The position numbers were made by a program, and so were the translations under genes. From assembly GCA_934378195.1 (NCBI GenBank), contig CAKRPO010000001.1, forward strand, positions 62,001 to 126,000: a stretch of DNA of 64,000 nucleotides, written 5' to 3'. This DNA is from an uncultured Blautia sp. GTDB taxonomy: Bacteria > Bacillota > Clostridia > Lachnospirales > Lachnospiraceae. The notes below the pieces were generated by a model, which was given only the letters and a program-made list of their open reading frames with translations, was not told where the DNA came from and ran no database searches. Positions 63,033 to 64,000 of the stretch are shown here, in pieces (the first letter of the stretch is position 1; every line of letters begins with the position of its first letter).

Positions 63033-64000
63033 TTACTGATTCTTCCTGTCCAGGGTAAACCAGAATTCTACACCATTGTCATAATTCTGCACTCCATACT
63101 GCTGATGAAGTCCTTCCATGATTGCTTTGACGATCGATAAGCCAATACCGCTTCCTCCATATTCTCTGGTCCTTGCCTTATCAACCTTGTAGAATTTGTT
63201 CCAGAGATTTGGAATATCAGCTTCCGGTATCGGTGTACCGGTATTAAATACCGTTACTTTGACATGGTCTTTCTCTGTCAGGACACGAATCTCAATCTCA
63301 CAGTCGCCATCCAGATGGTTTAATGCGTTGCTTGTATAATTCGTCACGACTTCTTCAATCTTGAATTCATCCGCCCATACATAGATTGGTTTTTCTGCCT
63401 GAAAACTGACTTTTGCCTCTTTCTGCTGAATCATAATATCCATAGACTGCAGCACACCTCTGATCAGGCTGACAATGTCGAAACGCTCTACTGTCATTTC
63501 ATCTCTGCCTGATTCCAGCTGATTCAATGTCAGAAGATTACGAACCAGTTTATTCATCTTAGCTGCTTCATCCATAATGACATCACAGTAAAATTCCCGG
63601 CTTTCCGGATCATCAGAAATATTTTCTTTCAGACCTTCTGCATATCCCTGCACCAGAGCAATCGGTGTCTTCAGCTCGTGAGAAACGTTATTCAAAAATT
63701 CCTGCCGCATCTGATCGATTCGTTCTTTATTCTCGATGTCCTTCTGAAGCTCGTTATTCGCCGATTTCAATTCCGAAATCGTCTTTTCCAGCTGTGCAGA
63801 CATACGGTTAAAATTTTCGCCCAATTCATCAATCTCATTTCCTGCATGGCTCTGATATTTCGCATCAAAATCAAGTTCGCTCATCTTTGTAGAAAGAAGT
63901 GTCAGTTCGCTGATCGGACGTGTGATCCTTTTCGTCACAAACCAGATCACAAAACCACTGGCCACGATGATCATAATACCCACATAGAAATAAAATTTGT
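63033..64000 (-). CDS. Sensor histidine kinase, 5' end cut by window edge
   Basis: The frame stays open to base 64000 (KFYFYVGIM precedes the first possible GTG), so the sensor part and start lie outside. Visible parts: the end of a membrane segment, a HAMP domain (KRITRPISEL onward), a coiled coil, the HisKA box VSHELKTPIALVQGYAEG with the phospho-acceptor His, the N box NYTSNALNHL and the G box GGSGIGLSIVKAI. This is an intact HPK1-type transmitter. The response regulator would be expected upstream, beyond the window. Confidence 0.93.
   Translation of the reverse strand, partial: KFYFYVGIMIIVASGFVIWFVTKRITRPISELTLLSTKMSELDFDAKYQSHAGNEIDELGENFNRMSAQLEKTISELKSANNELQKDIENKERIDQMRQEFLNNVSHELKTPIALVQGYAEGLKENISDDPESREFYCDVIMDEAAKMNKLVRNLLTLNQLESGRDEMTVERFDIVSLIRGVLQSMDIMIQQKEAKVSFQAEKPIYVWADEFKIEEVVTNYTSNALNHLDGDCEIEIRVLTEKDHVKVTVFNTGTPIPEADIPNLWNKFYKVDKARTREYGGSGIGLSIVKAIMEGLHQQYGVQNYDNGVEFWFTLDRKNQ

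Overview
The window looks like chromosomal DNA from an anaerobic Gram-positive bacterium of the class Clostridia, most likely a gut Lachnospiraceae (Ruminococcus/Mediterraneibacter, Dorea or Blautia type). The grounds are strong AGGAGG ribosome binding sites, AT-rich intergenic DNA with TTGACA/TATAAT-type promoters, a GH112 galacto-N-biose phosphorylase, a stand-alone 2-hydroxyacyl-CoA dehydratase-type activase, BspA-like leucine-rich repeat surface proteins and a Gram-positive Pel locus. The genus is an inference. No rRNA, CRISPR array, prophage or intact insertion sequence was seen.

Layout. 1-2.7 kb: end of asd, argH and queH on the minus strand. 2.9-4.5 kb: a two-gene ABC importer on the plus strand. 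4.6-7.9 kb: GH112 phosphorylase plus a cell-wall amidase. 8-19.7 kb: one long, tightly overlapping minus-strand operon, pelD-pelE-pelA(deacetylase)-pelF-pelG followed by CotH kinase, VTC polyphosphate polymerase, DUF4956 and DUF3786 genes, behind a single good promoter. 19.7-23.6 kb: a polyamine ABC transporter with a fused permease/binding protein. 23.7-25.7 kb: a DUF3825 gene and a homocysteine S-methyltransferase-family gene with a foldable leader. 25.8-34 kb: an M20 amidohydrolase, a second Pot-like ABC system, PTS enzyme I and a DUF362 iron-sulfur protein. 34.2-37.8 kb: tRNA-Thr(CGU), a degenerate branching-enzyme paralogue and a PfkB sugar kinase. 37.9-44.4 kb: a small BspA-like protein, a giant lipase/BspA/Ig surface protein and an Rpn-like nuclease. 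44.6-53.2 kb: leuB-ilvD-ilvB-serC-serA, yajC and tgt. 53.3-54.6 kb: a small accessory patch with an XRE regulator, a DinJ/YafQ toxin-antitoxin pair and GC-rich palindromic DNA. 54.6-64 kb: the giant activase, a flippase, ung, hisF, hisH and a partial histidine kinase.

Functional themes. The Pel operon encodes a complete synthesis and export machine for a cationic N-acetylgalactosamine-type matrix polysaccharide. Its PelD keeps a c-di-GMP I-site (R649xxD652) but has lost GGDEF, so production is probably switched on after translation by c-di-GMP. The four genes after pelG are translationally coupled to it, suggesting that a CotH/VTC/DUF4956 module acts together with Pel. Two Pot-type transporters lie within 10 kb. 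The first keeps polyamine-binding residues and the second has lost them, so the second probably imports something else. The branching-enzyme-like gene keeps two of three catalytic acids but lacks the region IV His-Asp pair and ends in a histone-like Lys/Ala tail, so it is probably not a normal branching enzyme. The biosynthetic genes at 44.6-51.5 kb form a continuous branched-chain amino acid and serine operon.

The strongest candidates for undescribed biology are the extended Pel operon with its SDR-PelD fusion and the degenerate GlgB paralogue with its basic tail.
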